48,903 bases of DNA from a virus: the IMG/VR virus record IMGVR_UViG_3300043469_000360, positions 1-48,903 of that record; one strand, given 5' to 3'. The notes under the pieces were generated by a model. That model saw only the letters and a list, made by a program, of their open reading frames with translations, ran no database searches and was not told the origin of the DNA. Position numbers and translations under genes: made by a program. How positions within the stretch are numbered: position 1 is the stretch's first letter; the number at the start of each line of letters is the position of its first letter. Positions 25,001-32,077 of this stretch are shown here, piece by piece.

Positions 25001-25357
25001 ACTAACCCGTTACTTCGCGCCCCAATCGAATTACTTGCAGGCTCCAGTTTAGGTACGGGTGCCCGCATTAATGACGTGAGCGACTACGTGGACTCCAACA
25101 TTCCCGGAGTTAACTACATTTCCAGTGTTTCTGGTACAAGTGTTTCAGGAAGTTTGGCAAGCCTTCTTAGTGGTGGTGGCTTTGACCCTCAATATCAGTT
25201 TGCTGCTGGCAACAAGGGGCCTCAAGACCAACTTATGTCTGTCGTTAACTGGCTTACGGGTATTGGTTTGAAAGATTACAGTAGACCTAACTACATCAAC
25301 TATGCTGAAATAGAGTTACGGAACAAAGCGGCAGAAGAGGCACAAAGGAACCAATGA
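19076..25357 (+). CDS. Giant internal virion (polyvalent-type) protein with HExxxH metallopeptidase-like motif
   Basis: 2093 residues, the largest gene, with AGGAG 7 nt upstream. Visible parts: a Gly/Ala hydrophobic zone around 140-225 that may interact with membrane; a small beta segment with Tyr/Lys motifs (about 222-290); a putative metal-binding domain with His663-Glu664-x-x-x-His668, a nearby Gly-Glu-Glu-Gly-Ala-Trp and Thr-Glu-Thr-Arg-Gly-Gln-Asn (about residue 700); long helical tracts; and a conserved-looking C-terminus from about 1870 (F-Y-S-W-V-R-G-A-V-T). I recall HExxxH...ETRGQN blocks in other phage internal proteins but cannot verify this here. A likely role is ejection into the host with peptide-cleaving or cell-wall-remodelling activity. 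Confidence 0.65.
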   Translation: MAKLPQNPSQFTNYYQQFLPTASTDVSADATVGFPERAGAPNEMGFLGRLVDIASRPLRAVSNPVMKALELPEKFEALRMEEAAGGEVSFGEKIAPVGSLIAAPFTGLFSDKEENKPYWSDIIEKASDVSNRNNPNYVDTDDNVDPVLKGVYGFVGDVVLDPLSWVPGMGFIKVGEKSAALYNKLGKVTGATAVGKAAGRVATNIAEKIRGPKAPETVEDLAPENFEVFIQYSNGKKATVTRPTLEEAQKYVDGKRSKSKSASPWVELGEGQLPAGKANGYRISQKTSALPKNLDEVEGGIKNNIPASALGSDITQAVEEAATTGGMTATEAVANTVNAAIKKSKLADGTPMVKATTDFIRELWKPQFETAAQATKAEKADRAKVRAEALGLPAWINKTQEAILNGDEVDAPLKISELGFVSPTQLKQVRAIKTVGQALTAVNDFRVDGKVRAAIKEQLRNELYLPYANSFKKGKASTFTGKLLQEDPMQAAAAIRIIDEAKEASPKSAAVTALQEKSRSVWGAAKDKYIAKHKKRLRLPVVKFDFANPVVSTRADEMARVYKELESDPTNPAVIKAYKALVRESREQYEYMTKDLGIKVDFVDYDPYNIPGKNGEMVPDSKSMMEDVLNNKHLFVRSSAPDFVDNPHPIMSAEENDIFRAVHEFFGHAASGSNFRAAGEEGAWVSHSSMFSPEARRVLTTETRGQNSYYNFLDPTLKEFAPQKAALFPEEFVKLPTTAELSAGGRGARALTLLEKLNNLSLEAAAKAEMLFGPSLLADLRAMQDAQLNIFFDDLQLALSQEGILPVLGSFQKSGVRRELLARFGVTPEIVAKAEQAKNAKIARLAVEPAKNINQSIDTLADDRLFTEQLYSQLDGYTPRQKDTALKVIENVLVKVKWMFDKNYVNNRFPNLTANGKNRNDPEFGVGEGRNLEEANTHYMYTIVRSAFKEVEELFEGIPLKDKNGKIKTDADGNKLYEKQPVFVNPKDNKPFQGVKLAKEQGDYLSVIIRGIETFMESKGFPVVIDSAVDGTISAIRVSDILEGIKIALKSNAQDLFKLSKEAAESEINWFNLLFNNANTGVAYTKVMDAVAELIKPGDNLTPDDVLKIITSNTRRNLRKDGKDIPINNWLASDDFEGVYGHTVLFKNQTMPTTAPPGVRYEPNVKEKGRIAGYHIWYEREVAAAKLADALFAARTAFREISKYRSAELFGRVDAEVGQITPEMADNFMRLAKDPKSAAKAIRLAGKIGDMAKDFGTTLDALRASVVASAGLVRNALGDRVANMAEYTTKMADRANKGDTKGAGKARKDLMDETEEVRKSYDEGTEKIVADGVDPTDDPQTAGFKQEAAEEIRDNNTSSTFRKEQSEGYSSIWSAIRGLLNPLNRAFNAKYGMNTKEFLWGWMTHHGQGIAMRDFLNERIKSLGLLNQKHSKMLDDKTSVIDRAWDFIKRGVRPTGSEPEVIAAWTDLVRHAGKMFNVGDTAIDNILGNPLFRNNAGLDYINDLLGQYRVLGNDVTPPNNVYINLDEAREVSRTTGKTLLEAAADQWRTWPVKDPIDFLARMNAAAIRMAADVAFVEKFIARARKDNLVFSTKAEGLVSLRPSGKSRYGRLFPEEEIYVPQEIADLFKRIDEVSQESRVLDSELGKFINGVLDPITNTWKYAITLPRPGHHLRNLNGDLSMTFTAEGLREFAQSARDAFTVLSLENKYEGVDFLRVVTGQGRRIPKNTTVISKGDFGDITADQILRAAKERGMLPPAQVIEDLYDGEMGATRFRKALEKGQAVFSLGAAARGGKVEEVLMGISEARDHYARLQHFIQIIRKAQRGDYITRGVFRVAKPKNLEELFDIGAERVLKFHPDVSLLSAFETKYMRRIIPFYSWVRGAVTALGESMIMQPGRLNIFNKAAYNIAIASGIDPNSLYDPFPDDQLFPSFLREEMQGPQWEMGGRYYGVSPGIASWDVFNMLGPDPIRGIVGSTNPLLRAPIELLAGSSLGTGARINDVSDYVDSNIPGVNYISSVSGTSVSGSLASLLSGGGFDPQYQFAAGNKGPQDQLMSVVNWLTGIGLKDYSRPNYINYAEIELRNKAAEEAQRNQ

Positions 25358-25358
25358 G

Positions 25359-25658
25359 ATGACGCAAGAGCAGGCTAACGAATTCCTTATGGATTACGGA
25401 CCAGTCATCTGGTTCGTTTTTCTTACTGTCGTATTCTTGGCCGCTATTGTAAAAGCTTGGCCCTTTATTACCAGCGCAGTAAAAACCGTAGAAATTATTA
25501 CAGACCTGCCAGAGCAGATGGCGTACATTCACAACAAACTTGACACACTGGAAATTGGCCTTATTAGTGTGGAACATGAGGTTAAAACCAACAACGGGTC
25601 CAGCATTAAAGATGCTGTAAAAAGAATTGAAGAGCGTTTAGATAATATTAAAAAATAG
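25359..25658 (+). CDS. Single-span membrane coiled-coil protein at end of late operon
   Basis: 99 residues. A TM helix at about 15-35 (V-I-W-F-V-F-L-T-V-V-F-L-A-A-I-V) is followed by a cytoplasmic coiled coil (Y-I-H-N-K-L-D-T-L-E-I-G...). A good Shine-Dalgarno is not visible, as it starts one base after the giant gene's stop (TGAGATG). Small proteins of this shape are sometimes superinfection-exclusion or lysis helpers. Role unknown. Confidence 0.55.
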   Translation: MTQEQANEFLMDYGPVIWFVFLTVVFLAAIVKAWPFITSAVKTVEIITDLPEQMAYIHNKLDTLEIGLISVEHEVKTNNGSSIKDAVKRIEERLDNIKK

Positions 25659-25694
25659 TGTTCCCCCGGCTAGGACGGTAACCGAGGGAACACT
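25657..25694. terminator. Terminator between converging late and early arms
   Basis: A 9-bp perfect stem (AGTGTTCCC at 25657-25665 and GGGAACACT at 25686-25694) has a 20-nt GC-rich loop. On the minus strand it is followed by ATTTTTTAATATT, a good T tract, so it mainly ends the minus-strand replication operon. For plus-strand transcription the T tail is weak. Confidence 0.75.
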
Positions 25695-25702
25695 AAATCT
25701 TA

Positions 25703-26113
25703 TCACAGGGGTTTTGGCTGTAGAAGTCCCTTGGTTTCAAAGTAGTAGTAGCCGTGGTTGTAGGCATCTATGTCGTGGGACTTGCTGTGGTTGCTTGGGC
25801 GCTTAACTCCGCTGTGTAGCGAGGCAACACTTAGGACGTTAGCTGTTTGTAACACAAATTTGGACCCACACTTACGAGCGTAAGCTTTGAGGGCACCAAT
25901 GATTTGTACAGCGACAAAGCGGGAGCCGGTCTGGACCATCTGTTTGCCCTGTCGAAGCCTGTAATCTTCGCACACAACGACGGTGACGTTTTCGAGGCGT
26001 TCTAGTTTGTCGAACAATTCTTCTTCAGTGAGTATTTCTTTTTCAACAAACTCACCTTTATCGCTCCAGTAAGCTATTCCGCTGGACTCGCCGGGGTCAA
26101 CACTAATAATCAT
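25703..26113 (-). CDS. RuvC-like / RNase H-fold Holliday junction resolvase
   Basis: 136 residues. Asp6 in 'S-V-D-P-G', Glu49-Asp50 ('C-E-D-Y-R-L') and the Asp114/Asp116 pair in 'H-D-I-D-A-Y-N-H' form the RuvC acidic set. It would cut four-way DNA junctions in replication or recombination intermediates before packaging. It is the last gene of the minus operon and its start overlaps the DNA polymerase stop (ATGA). Confidence 0.75.
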   Translation of the reverse strand: MIISVDPGESSGIAYWSDKGEFVEKEILTEEELFDKLERLENVTVVVCEDYRLRQGKQMVQTGSRFVAVQIIGALKAYARKCGSKFVLQTANVLSVASLHSGVKRPSNHSKSHDIDAYNHGYYYFETKGLLQPKPL

Positions 26114-27885
26114 TTCCCGCCCTCTTGTGGAACCCAGTAATCTACCTCTACTGCAAATCGAACATCGAAGTCAACATCACCTGTTACGGCGTTGACGTCT
26201 TCCATTAATGTTCGTATCTTTTCAATGTATTGGGGTACTACTGATTCCTTAACCTCAAATGTAATCGAGTCGTGGACTTGTAGCAACATACGACAGTCAG
26301 GTCCTTCCAATTCTTTAAAACATCGCACCATGATTCGCTCCACAATGTCAGCTGCCCCGCCTTGGATAAGACTGTTCATGGCTTTGTATGCTTCGTTGCT
26401 GTTTTCAAAGTGGCGTTTGCGGCCCGACCAAATCATTATTTCGCCAGTCTGTTCAACCTTTGATGTACAGCGTTCGTTTAGTCTGCGAAAGTTTGGGTAA
26501 GTGTCGAAGTAGTTTTGGCGAATTTCTTTGGCTTTGGGTTTGTCGACACCAAAGGCGTTCATTAGGCGTTGCTCTCCGGCCCCGTACTGCATGGAGTAGA
26601 CAAGTGTTTTGGTGTCGTGCCTGGACATGCCAAGTTGTTTGGACATTTCAGTGAAGATGTCACGCCCCTCGTTAAATACTTTTTTAAGTTCTTCTTCGCC
26701 TGCGTAAGCTGTGGCGAGACGTAGTTCGAGTTGTGAAAAGTCTGCGTTAAGTAGGACGTATCCATCTTGGGCGATAAAGCACTCTTTGACTTTACCGTTC
26801 CATGGTTTGTCGGATGTTTTGGGAATTTGCTGCAAATTAGGTTCAGCGCAAGAAAGTCGCCCCGTAGCAGTCCCGTGGAGGCGATAACTGCATCTAAGGC
26901 GACCATCCGTATCAACCAGGTCAATATAGGGCCTGTATGCGGCGCTGACGGCTTTCTGCCACCCCCTGAACTCTTTAATTCGCTTTGCAACGGGGTTTTC
27001 TAGCGATTCCAGCATCGAATCATACGCTAACATAGCTTCTTTATCGAAACTTGGCGCACCAGTAAGTTTGCTACTCTTTACAATCGGCAACCCTAAGTCA
27101 TCAATAAGCAACTTTTTCATTTGCTTTGGGCTTGCAGGATTAATACCTAGCATTTGTTCTATCTGAGACATAGCTTTTTGACCATGTTGTACGTATTCTT
27201 CCGCAAGTTGTACATCAATGCGTACACCTTTACGTTTCATTGACAGAAGCACACGAATTAGGTCTTGCTTGTGTGGCCAAACCGTGTCGGGCAGTTGTTT
27301 CCACTGTTGCGCGTTACGCAACACGTCGTACAAACGCCAAGTTGTTACAGCATCCAGGACCGCATAGTCCCACATTTGTTGCCAAGTAGTGTTCTGCCAA
27401 CCTGTTTTCTTTTCTTTGTCAATCTCTACATCTTTAAGTTTGCCCGGTTCTTTTAGGTAATGCTGGGCAAGCGAGTCAAGCCCCTTGTTGTAGGGTTTAT
27501 TTTCGTTGATGAGGTGAGCCATGGTGGGCACGTCAATGAAGTCAGTGTGCTCCACATGTATGCCAATAGTTTCTAGCGATAGAATGTCGAATTGTGCGTT
27601 AACAAAAATAAGTTTGTTGAGGTTGTTTTCAAGCAGCTCGCCTAACTCAAACACAATTTCTTTGTCGCAGTTGTCTCCTAACGAATGTTGAAAAGGAAAA
27701 TAATGACTATACGCTGTGCCGTCTACGACGGTTGCAATGCTGACACCGATACATTCGTCTTTTCCGCTGGCGACGTTGAGGCCGGTGGCTTCGGTGTCGA
27801 CAGCAATGACAGTGCCGGGGTGTTTAGTTAACTCAGCAATTAAGGTAAGGCTTGCCTCAGTTATGTCATCAAATTGCAAGGTCAT
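26110..27885 (-). CDS. DNA polymerase, family A with 3'-5' exonuclease
   Basis: 591 residues from the ATG at 27885 (AAGGA 2 nt upstream); a TTG at 27897 is the track-style alternative. Exonuclease: D-x-E in 'A-V-D-T-E-A-T-G', N-x-x-F-D and W-D-Y-A-V-L-D. Polymerase: motif A D-F-S-Q-L-E-L-R near residue 386, motif B R-x-x-x-K-x-x-x-Y-x-x-x-Y-G near 426-438, motif C V-H-D-S near 541. The eighth position after the motif B Arg is Tyr (E. coli 762 equivalent). Motif C reads HDS rather than the usual HDE. It is the phage replicase, next to helicase and primase. No 5'-3' exonuclease domain. Confidence 0.92.
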   Translation of the reverse strand: MTLQFDDITEASLTLIAELTKHPGTVIAVDTEATGLNVASGKDECIGVSIATVVDGTAYSHYFPFQHSLGDNCDKEIVFELGELLENNLNKLIFVNAQFDILSLETIGIHVEHTDFIDVPTMAHLINENKPYNKGLDSLAQHYLKEPGKLKDVEIDKEKKTGWQNTTWQQMWDYAVLDAVTTWRLYDVLRNAQQWKQLPDTVWPHKQDLIRVLLSMKRKGVRIDVQLAEEYVQHGQKAMSQIEQMLGINPASPKQMKKLLIDDLGLPIVKSSKLTGAPSFDKEAMLAYDSMLESLENPVAKRIKEFRGWQKAVSAAYRPYIDLVDTDGRLRCSYRLHGTATGRLSCAEPNLQQIPKTSDKPWNGKVKECFIAQDGYVLLNADFSQLELRLATAYAGEEELKKVFNEGRDIFTEMSKQLGMSRHDTKTLVYSMQYGAGEQRLMNAFGVDKPKAKEIRQNYFDTYPNFRRLNERCTSKVEQTGEIMIWSGRKRHFENSNEAYKAMNSLIQGGAADIVERIMVRCFKELEGPDCRMLLQVHDSITFEVKESVVPQYIEKIRTLMEDVNAVTGDVDFDVRFAVEVDYWVPQEGGK

Positions 27886-29107
27886 TGTCCTTTGCAAATT
27901 GGTTAAAGATATTGCCTAGGTCTGTCGTAAAGCTAAGGTCTTCCGGGTTCCTGGTGATGTTGAAGGGCTCGAACGTGGCACCAAGCCGGTTTTTGAGTGT
28001 GTCGACTTGCAGCAGGTTACCGTCAACCGTTTTGAGGGATAGCACAAAGTCGACGTCAGTAGTGATGTAGGTTGACCCGTACACATCCGACAGCTCCACA
28101 CCTTTCTTTTGCCCGTCGTTGGCCTTTTTGCGGTTGTGGTGAATCATAATCATGGCGCACGAATACTTGGCTCGTACTGTCGACAGGTAATGAATAAGGT
28201 TCTTGACAGCCTGCTCGTCGGTTAGTTCTTTAGAGCTAATCTTTTGTAACGAGTCGATAACGAGAATGTCTGGCATGTGGTCATTCATTATCTGGTCAAA
28301 AAAGATTTGGCCTTCAGGCGTGTCAAGGTTGATGGGCGTGCCAAACGGCGCAACAAGGAAGTTACGGTTCAGCGTGTTCTTGTCGTCGTACCCTTTACCA
28401 ATGGTGCCCATAAAAAGGTTTAGTGGGGCCGCTGACATCTCCAACGACAGGAATAAAACCTTTTTATTGCCAGCCACGTTGTCCCAAGTAAGAAACTTTT
28501 TGTTCCCTAACGCCATGTGCGCTCCAAGAGCAATAGACAATTGGGTTTTCCCGGTGCCTGGGTAGCCGGTAATCAAACCGAAGCCACCTTGGGCTAGAAG
28601 GCCTTGCAGTATCCATTCAATCTTGAACTCGGCGTCCACAAAGTCCTGGTAACCATAGATGAGCTTAGACTCACCCATTACTGGAGCCGTCTGATTAGCC
28701 GACTCAATCATCCTGGTCAGGTCAATATTTTGCAGGGAATTGTAGCCATGCTTTTGCCGAGCCCTGTTAATAAAGTCAGTGATGCGCCTGTCGCGGTCAC
28801 GACGGTACTTATACTTACCCCAACGGTCATCAGCGTCATATAGTACAGTAGCTATATTTTCGTCCGACCAGCCAAGCTCGGCACCCATATGTGCTAGCTC
28901 CGACATGGCCGCAGACCTATCCTTCTTCGGAGGCCCCGCGAAATACTGGTCATCCCGACTGAATTTCTCCAGCAACTCGGGCGTCCACGTAGCCAGCGTT
29001 CTCACATCTTCCAAAGCCGGAAGGTCGCCAAGCACTATGTCAGTGCTGACAATCTTTCGGGCAGAGGATATGTGAGCAAAGTCATCGAGACTATACTCAG
29101 TCTTCAC
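27869..29107 (-). CDS. RepA-like replicative helicase (RecA-fold ATPase)
   Basis: 412 residues. A helical N-terminal part (about 1-145, with a W-S-D-E-N-I-A motif) is followed by a RecA-like domain with Walker A GYPGTGKT (181-188), Walker B I-L-V-I-D-S (281-286), and 'M-I-H-H-N-R-K' near 322. The fold is that of RepA-type hexameric helicases. It unwinds DNA for the polymerase, whose start its 3' end overlaps by 17 nt. The primase gene overlaps its 5' end, so the helicase and primase are separate chains. Confidence 0.8.
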   Translation of the reverse strand: MKTEYSLDDFAHISSARKIVSTDIVLGDLPALEDVRTLATWTPELLEKFSRDDQYFAGPPKKDRSAAMSELAHMGAELGWSDENIATVLYDADDRWGKYKYRRDRDRRITDFINRARQKHGYNSLQNIDLTRMIESANQTAPVMGESKLIYGYQDFVDAEFKIEWILQGLLAQGGFGLITGYPGTGKTQLSIALGAHMALGNKKFLTWDNVAGNKKVLFLSLEMSAAPLNLFMGTIGKGYDDKNTLNRNFLVAPFGTPINLDTPEGQIFFDQIMNDHMPDILVIDSLQKISSKELTDEQAVKNLIHYLSTVRAKYSCAMIMIHHNRKKANDGQKKGVELSDVYGSTYITTDVDFVLSLKTVDGNLLQVDTLKNRLGATFEPFNITRNPEDLSFTTDLGNIFNQFAKDNDLAI

Positions 29108-29669
29108 GTTCCCACTCCTTCACAATGACGGGCATATTCCGCTTGTGATTAGTGGTACGAATAGGTCGAAGGATTTGGTCTGCGTCCCAGCCTGATGTAT
29201 CCGCATGCATCACGTAAGCAAGTGCCCTGTTTCGGTCTTCCAGTGTTTCAATATCGTCAATAAAATTGTTTAACTTCCAGTAGCAGTGTTCGTGTCCTTC
29301 AATCGACGACTGAATAATCAGTGTCGGCTTAGGCACAAACATCTTGCCATCCTCAGCTTCTTGCGCCCATTCCGCTGGCGCATTACCGTCGAAGTCTACC
29401 CACAAAACCCAACTGCCTAACACATTCTCTTTAGCAGGGTTAGCAGCCTTAAATAAGGCTGGCGAATAGAATACGTTGGCTTTGATAGCCGACCATTTAA
29501 GCGTGTGTCGAATCACGCCTTCGCGTTGCCTAGGCCACTCAAACATGAACGGCGTCCATTTGCCCTCGTGTTCGACAGGCAAGTAAACAAACGTAGGTGC
29601 CGTAGTAACGGCGTCTTCGCCCCAAACGTAATCGTAAAACTCCCGCAATTCTGTTGTTGCCTCGGTCAT
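29097..29669 (-). CDS. PrimPol / AEP-type DNA primase
   Basis: 190 residues. Motif I is 'W-V-D-F-D-G' (Asp92, Asp94), motif II is 'S-I-E-G-H-E-H-C-Y-W' (123-131), and motif III includes 'D-A-D-Q-I-L-R-P' with a downstream 'T-N-H-K' (about 162-177). These are the AEP/PrimPol catalytic motifs. It would synthesise primers at the fork. It is separate from, but coupled to, the helicase. Length is that of a minimal primase core, so a zinc-binding C-terminal part is absent. Confidence 0.78.
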   Translation of the reverse strand: MTEATTELREFYDYVWGEDAVTTAPTFVYLPVEHEGKWTPFMFEWPRQREGVIRHTLKWSAIKANVFYSPALFKAANPAKENVLGSWVLWVDFDGNAPAEWAQEAEDGKMFVPKPTLIIQSSIEGHEHCYWKLNNFIDDIETLEDRNRALAYVMHADTSGWDADQILRPIRTTNHKRNMPVIVKEWERED

Positions 29670-29691
29670 AATCGTCCTTATTGTGAGGGGG

Positions 29692-29730
29692 GTGGCCCCG
29701 GAGGAAAGTGAGGTAAAACTCCGGGGCCAC
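29692..29730. other. 12-bp perfect hairpin between SSB-like and primase genes
   Basis: GTGGCCCCGGAG (29692-29703) and CTCCGGGGCCAC (29719-29730) pair perfectly around a 15-nt loop. There is no T tract on either strand (the minus strand continues CCCCCTCAC), so it is not a standard terminator. It may stabilise or process the polycistronic mRNA and set different levels for the SSB-like protein and the primase. Confidence 0.75.
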
Positions 29731-29748
29731 CAATGCCCGTCAAGCTAG

Positions 29749-30237
29749 TTATGCGAAGGGGTTACTAGCTGCGGTCTGACGGGCTTTCTTCTCGGCAGGC
29801 TGGGGAGCCGAAGAAGACTTGCTGGCCTTGACGTTCTTAATGTTCTGGAACATTCTACCAGCGTTCTTTCCCTTACCTGCCTGGGAATAAAGCTGGAGAG
29901 TTCCGCGAACACCAATCAAATCGTCGCGGTCCACATCGTTGACCTCATCACGGCTCACGCCAAGGTCAAGCATGCGCTGGACATAGTAGCCCAGCTTCTG
30001 ACGCTCACGGTCAGTGAGGTTTTCAGGGTCCTGGGGAAGTTCAAACAGTTCGCTGTTCTTCTTGCCCTCATCGCCTACCAAGTATTCGATGATGACCCAG
30101 GAGCGGTCAGGGAAAGCTTGGCTTCCCTGTTTGACGTAAACGTCTCCGACAGTGAATTCATAGATGCCGTCCTCCATCTCGTATGACGGAGTTGTTGCTT
30201 CAGATGTATCAATGCCATATTCATCTAGCAGTCCCAT
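29749..30237 (-). CDS. Single-stranded DNA-binding-like protein (DUF669-type)
   Basis: 162 residues. A beta-rich OB-like body (M-E-D-G-I-Y-E-F-T-V-G-D-V-Y and W-V-I-I-E-Y-L-V) is followed by a flexible Ser/Ala/Lys tail ending 'N-P-F-A', reminiscent of SSB tails. Proteins of this type (DUF669/SSB-like) sit next to RecA-like ATPases and replicative genes in phages. It would coat ssDNA at the fork and in recombination. The AAAGGTAACAAACTA before the ATG holds a ribosome site. Confidence 0.65.
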   Translation of the reverse strand: MGLLDEYGIDTSEATTPSYEMEDGIYEFTVGDVYVKQGSQAFPDRSWVIIEYLVGDEGKKNSELFELPQDPENLTDRERQKLGYYVQRMLDLGVSRDEVNDVDRDDLIGVRGTLQLYSQAGKGKNAGRMFQNIKNVKASKSSSAPQPAEKKARQTAASNPFA

Positions 30238-30258
30238 TAGTTTGTTACCTTTCAGTTA

Positions 30259-31164
30259 TCAGTTAGTTTCGCCTACGAATACGGGCTCGTCGTCCTCGAA
30301 GTATTCCTCGGATACGGGCACGCCTTCGTCAGGCAGGTTGTCCAAGGCTAAGTCTTTAGCCTCGGTCACAACACCAGCAAAGTCGTTGCTAAGCCAGTCT
30401 TTGACTATAGCAATGAAATCTTCTGGTGAAGTCATTAGGGGTAGGCCGCCAATACGTGACTTGGCGTCTACTAGGGCTGACGGGTGCGACTGCACCTGTC
30501 GTTCGTAAGTGGTGTTCTTACCAATGCCCTTAATTTCGTTTGTAACGTGAGCCGTTACGTGCATCAGCTTCTGCAACCCATCGTTGTTCTTGGGTGTAAA
30601 GCCGGGCTTAGTTACCTTCATCTTCCTGTGGTCGACAACCTCACGCTCATGTGCGATAAGGATGACGTGAACACCTGGAAGGTTCTGAAACATTTCAATA
30701 GCTTTCCGACACGCATCACCAAGAGGCTTGTACAAGCGGGGGTCCAAAGCACCTGTCGGAATCTCGTCCTTCAACGCGCCAATGTCCTCGCGGAACAAGT
30801 CGTCCAAGAGCATGTCGGCTGCGGTAGAGAACTCGTCAATGATGACAGCTCCCACCTTGTCCAGGCCGTTCTCGCCTTTGGAAATCGCATTTGCGATTAT
30901 CGCAAAGTCAGAGAAGTTTTGGTAGTTCATGCGTACAACGTCATCAAGTAAAGATGGGTGGTTTTGCAACGACACCCAGCCTTCCTTGGTATCGATGTAT
31001 AGCACTTTTTGTTTTGGCCCAACAATTTTCTTTGCCAGAGCGACAGACAGGACAGTTTTGCCAGTTCCCGGCTTGCCATAGAGCATTGCCATTAGATTCT
31101 TAGCAACCTTTTCCGTACCAAGGTCAGCCATTCTAGACATGATTTCATCAAGTCGATTACTCAT
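30259..31164 (-). CDS. RecA-like P-loop ATPase (Sak4/AAA_24-like recombinase)
   Basis: 301 residues from the ATG at 31164 (AAGGA upstream; earlier in-frame Met codons lie in the previous gene). Walker A GKPGTGKT is at 30-37 and Walker B is 'A-V-I-I-D-E-F-S'. The short RecA core with no DNA-binding N-terminal domain fits Sak4-type phage recombinases (AAA_24). It would promote strand annealing or exchange with the SSB-like protein one gene on and the nuclease just upstream. The C-terminus is acidic (E-E-Y-F-E-D-D-E). Confidence 0.7.
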   Translation of the reverse strand: MSNRLDEIMSRMADLGTEKVAKNLMAMLYGKPGTGKTVLSVALAKKIVGPKQKVLYIDTKEGWVSLQNHPSLLDDVVRMNYQNFSDFAIIANAISKGENGLDKVGAVIIDEFSTAADMLLDDLFREDIGALKDEIPTGALDPRLYKPLGDACRKAIEMFQNLPGVHVILIAHEREVVDHRKMKVTKPGFTPKNNDGLQKLMHVTAHVTNEIKGIGKNTTYERQVQSHPSALVDAKSRIGGLPLMTSPEDFIAIVKDWLSNDFAGVVTEAKDLALDNLPDEGVPVSEEYFEDDEPVFVGETN

Positions 31165-32077
31165 TAGTTTCCTTATCATTTGTCGCACCAATAACTCGGC
31201 GCTCTCTTATTTTGTATTCAGTTTTTATCATCAGTTCGGTGTTGCCACCCATTAGTTCAGTCGAGCATACATCACGGAACGAACACGACTGACACACCAT
31301 TTTGTTCGCAGTTCGATACGCCCTATTGCTTTGTTCTTCGATACTGAGTTCTTTTAGTGCTTGTATTTCTGCGGCCACGCCCAGTTGCTCCATAAAAGTA
31401 TTGAGTACCCGGTCCGTGTTCGGCTTGAGAATCATAAAGTAGTTCATTGAACTACTGTCAGGTGTTTTCAGTTTTCTAGTACGGACCATGTTGTATGCGC
31501 CGTAACTAATTTCATAATTCATTGCTCTCAATGCGCCAATATATTTAGGTATCTGCGGTTGCAGGTCAGTTTGCTCTGGTGTGTAAAAGTCATACACAAA
31601 TTTGTGGTCGATAACTACAAAGTTACCTTCGGGGTCTCGAACAATCATGTCTACAACAAACGGGTAGCTACTCCCGTTTTCTTCGTCGTAAACCAAACTA
31701 AATTCTTCTTCGACAGCAAGAACGGTCCAACCTTTGCGAACCAAGAATTCGTTAGCAAAGTATCCCCAATCTTCGTTAAAGAAAATTTCGTAGAGAGATG
31801 CGCGGTTTGGCGCGTCTTCGTACCCTTCTTGAACGATTGCGTCATATTCTTTTTTTGCTTTTTCTATCCCAAGGTCGAAGCGTTCTAGCTGTGCTTGGGG
31901 TGTTGCAGCAAGGTCGAGCAGGTGTCCGTAAAAGGCTTCTAAGATTCTGTGTCCTGCTGTACCTGTTGCGAGGCTGTGGCTTGTCGACACGCGCTCCAGG
32001 CTAAGGCCGTAGCCGTAATAGTGCTTGCGTCGACAAAGCAGGTAACTGTCTACTTCTGAATGGCTGACACTAGGCAT
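31157..32077 (-). CDS. PD-(D/E)XK nuclease, Cas4/RecB-like with probable Fe-S cluster
   Basis: 306 residues from the ATG at 32077, giving an 8-nt overlap with the previous stop, as elsewhere in this operon. One Cys near the N-terminus (Cys15, 'L-L-C-R-R') and three near the C-terminus ('M-V-C-Q-S-C-S-F-R-D-V-C') are the classic Cas4/AddB iron-sulphur cluster set. The active site is F-V-V-D...V-I-D-H-K (D-x-[D/E]-x-K with His in between). It would resect DNA 5' ends for recombination by the neighbouring RecA-like protein. Confidence 0.78.
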   Translation of the reverse strand: MPSVSHSEVDSYLLCRRKHYYGYGLSLERVSTSHSLATGTAGHRILEAFYGHLLDLAATPQAQLERFDLGIEKAKKEYDAIVQEGYEDAPNRASLYEIFFNEDWGYFANEFLVRKGWTVLAVEEEFSLVYDEENGSSYPFVVDMIVRDPEGNFVVIDHKFVYDFYTPEQTDLQPQIPKYIGALRAMNYEISYGAYNMVRTRKLKTPDSSSMNYFMILKPNTDRVLNTFMEQLGVAAEIQALKELSIEEQSNRAYRTANKMVCQSCSFRDVCSTELMGGNTELMIKTEYKIRERRVIGATNDKETNE

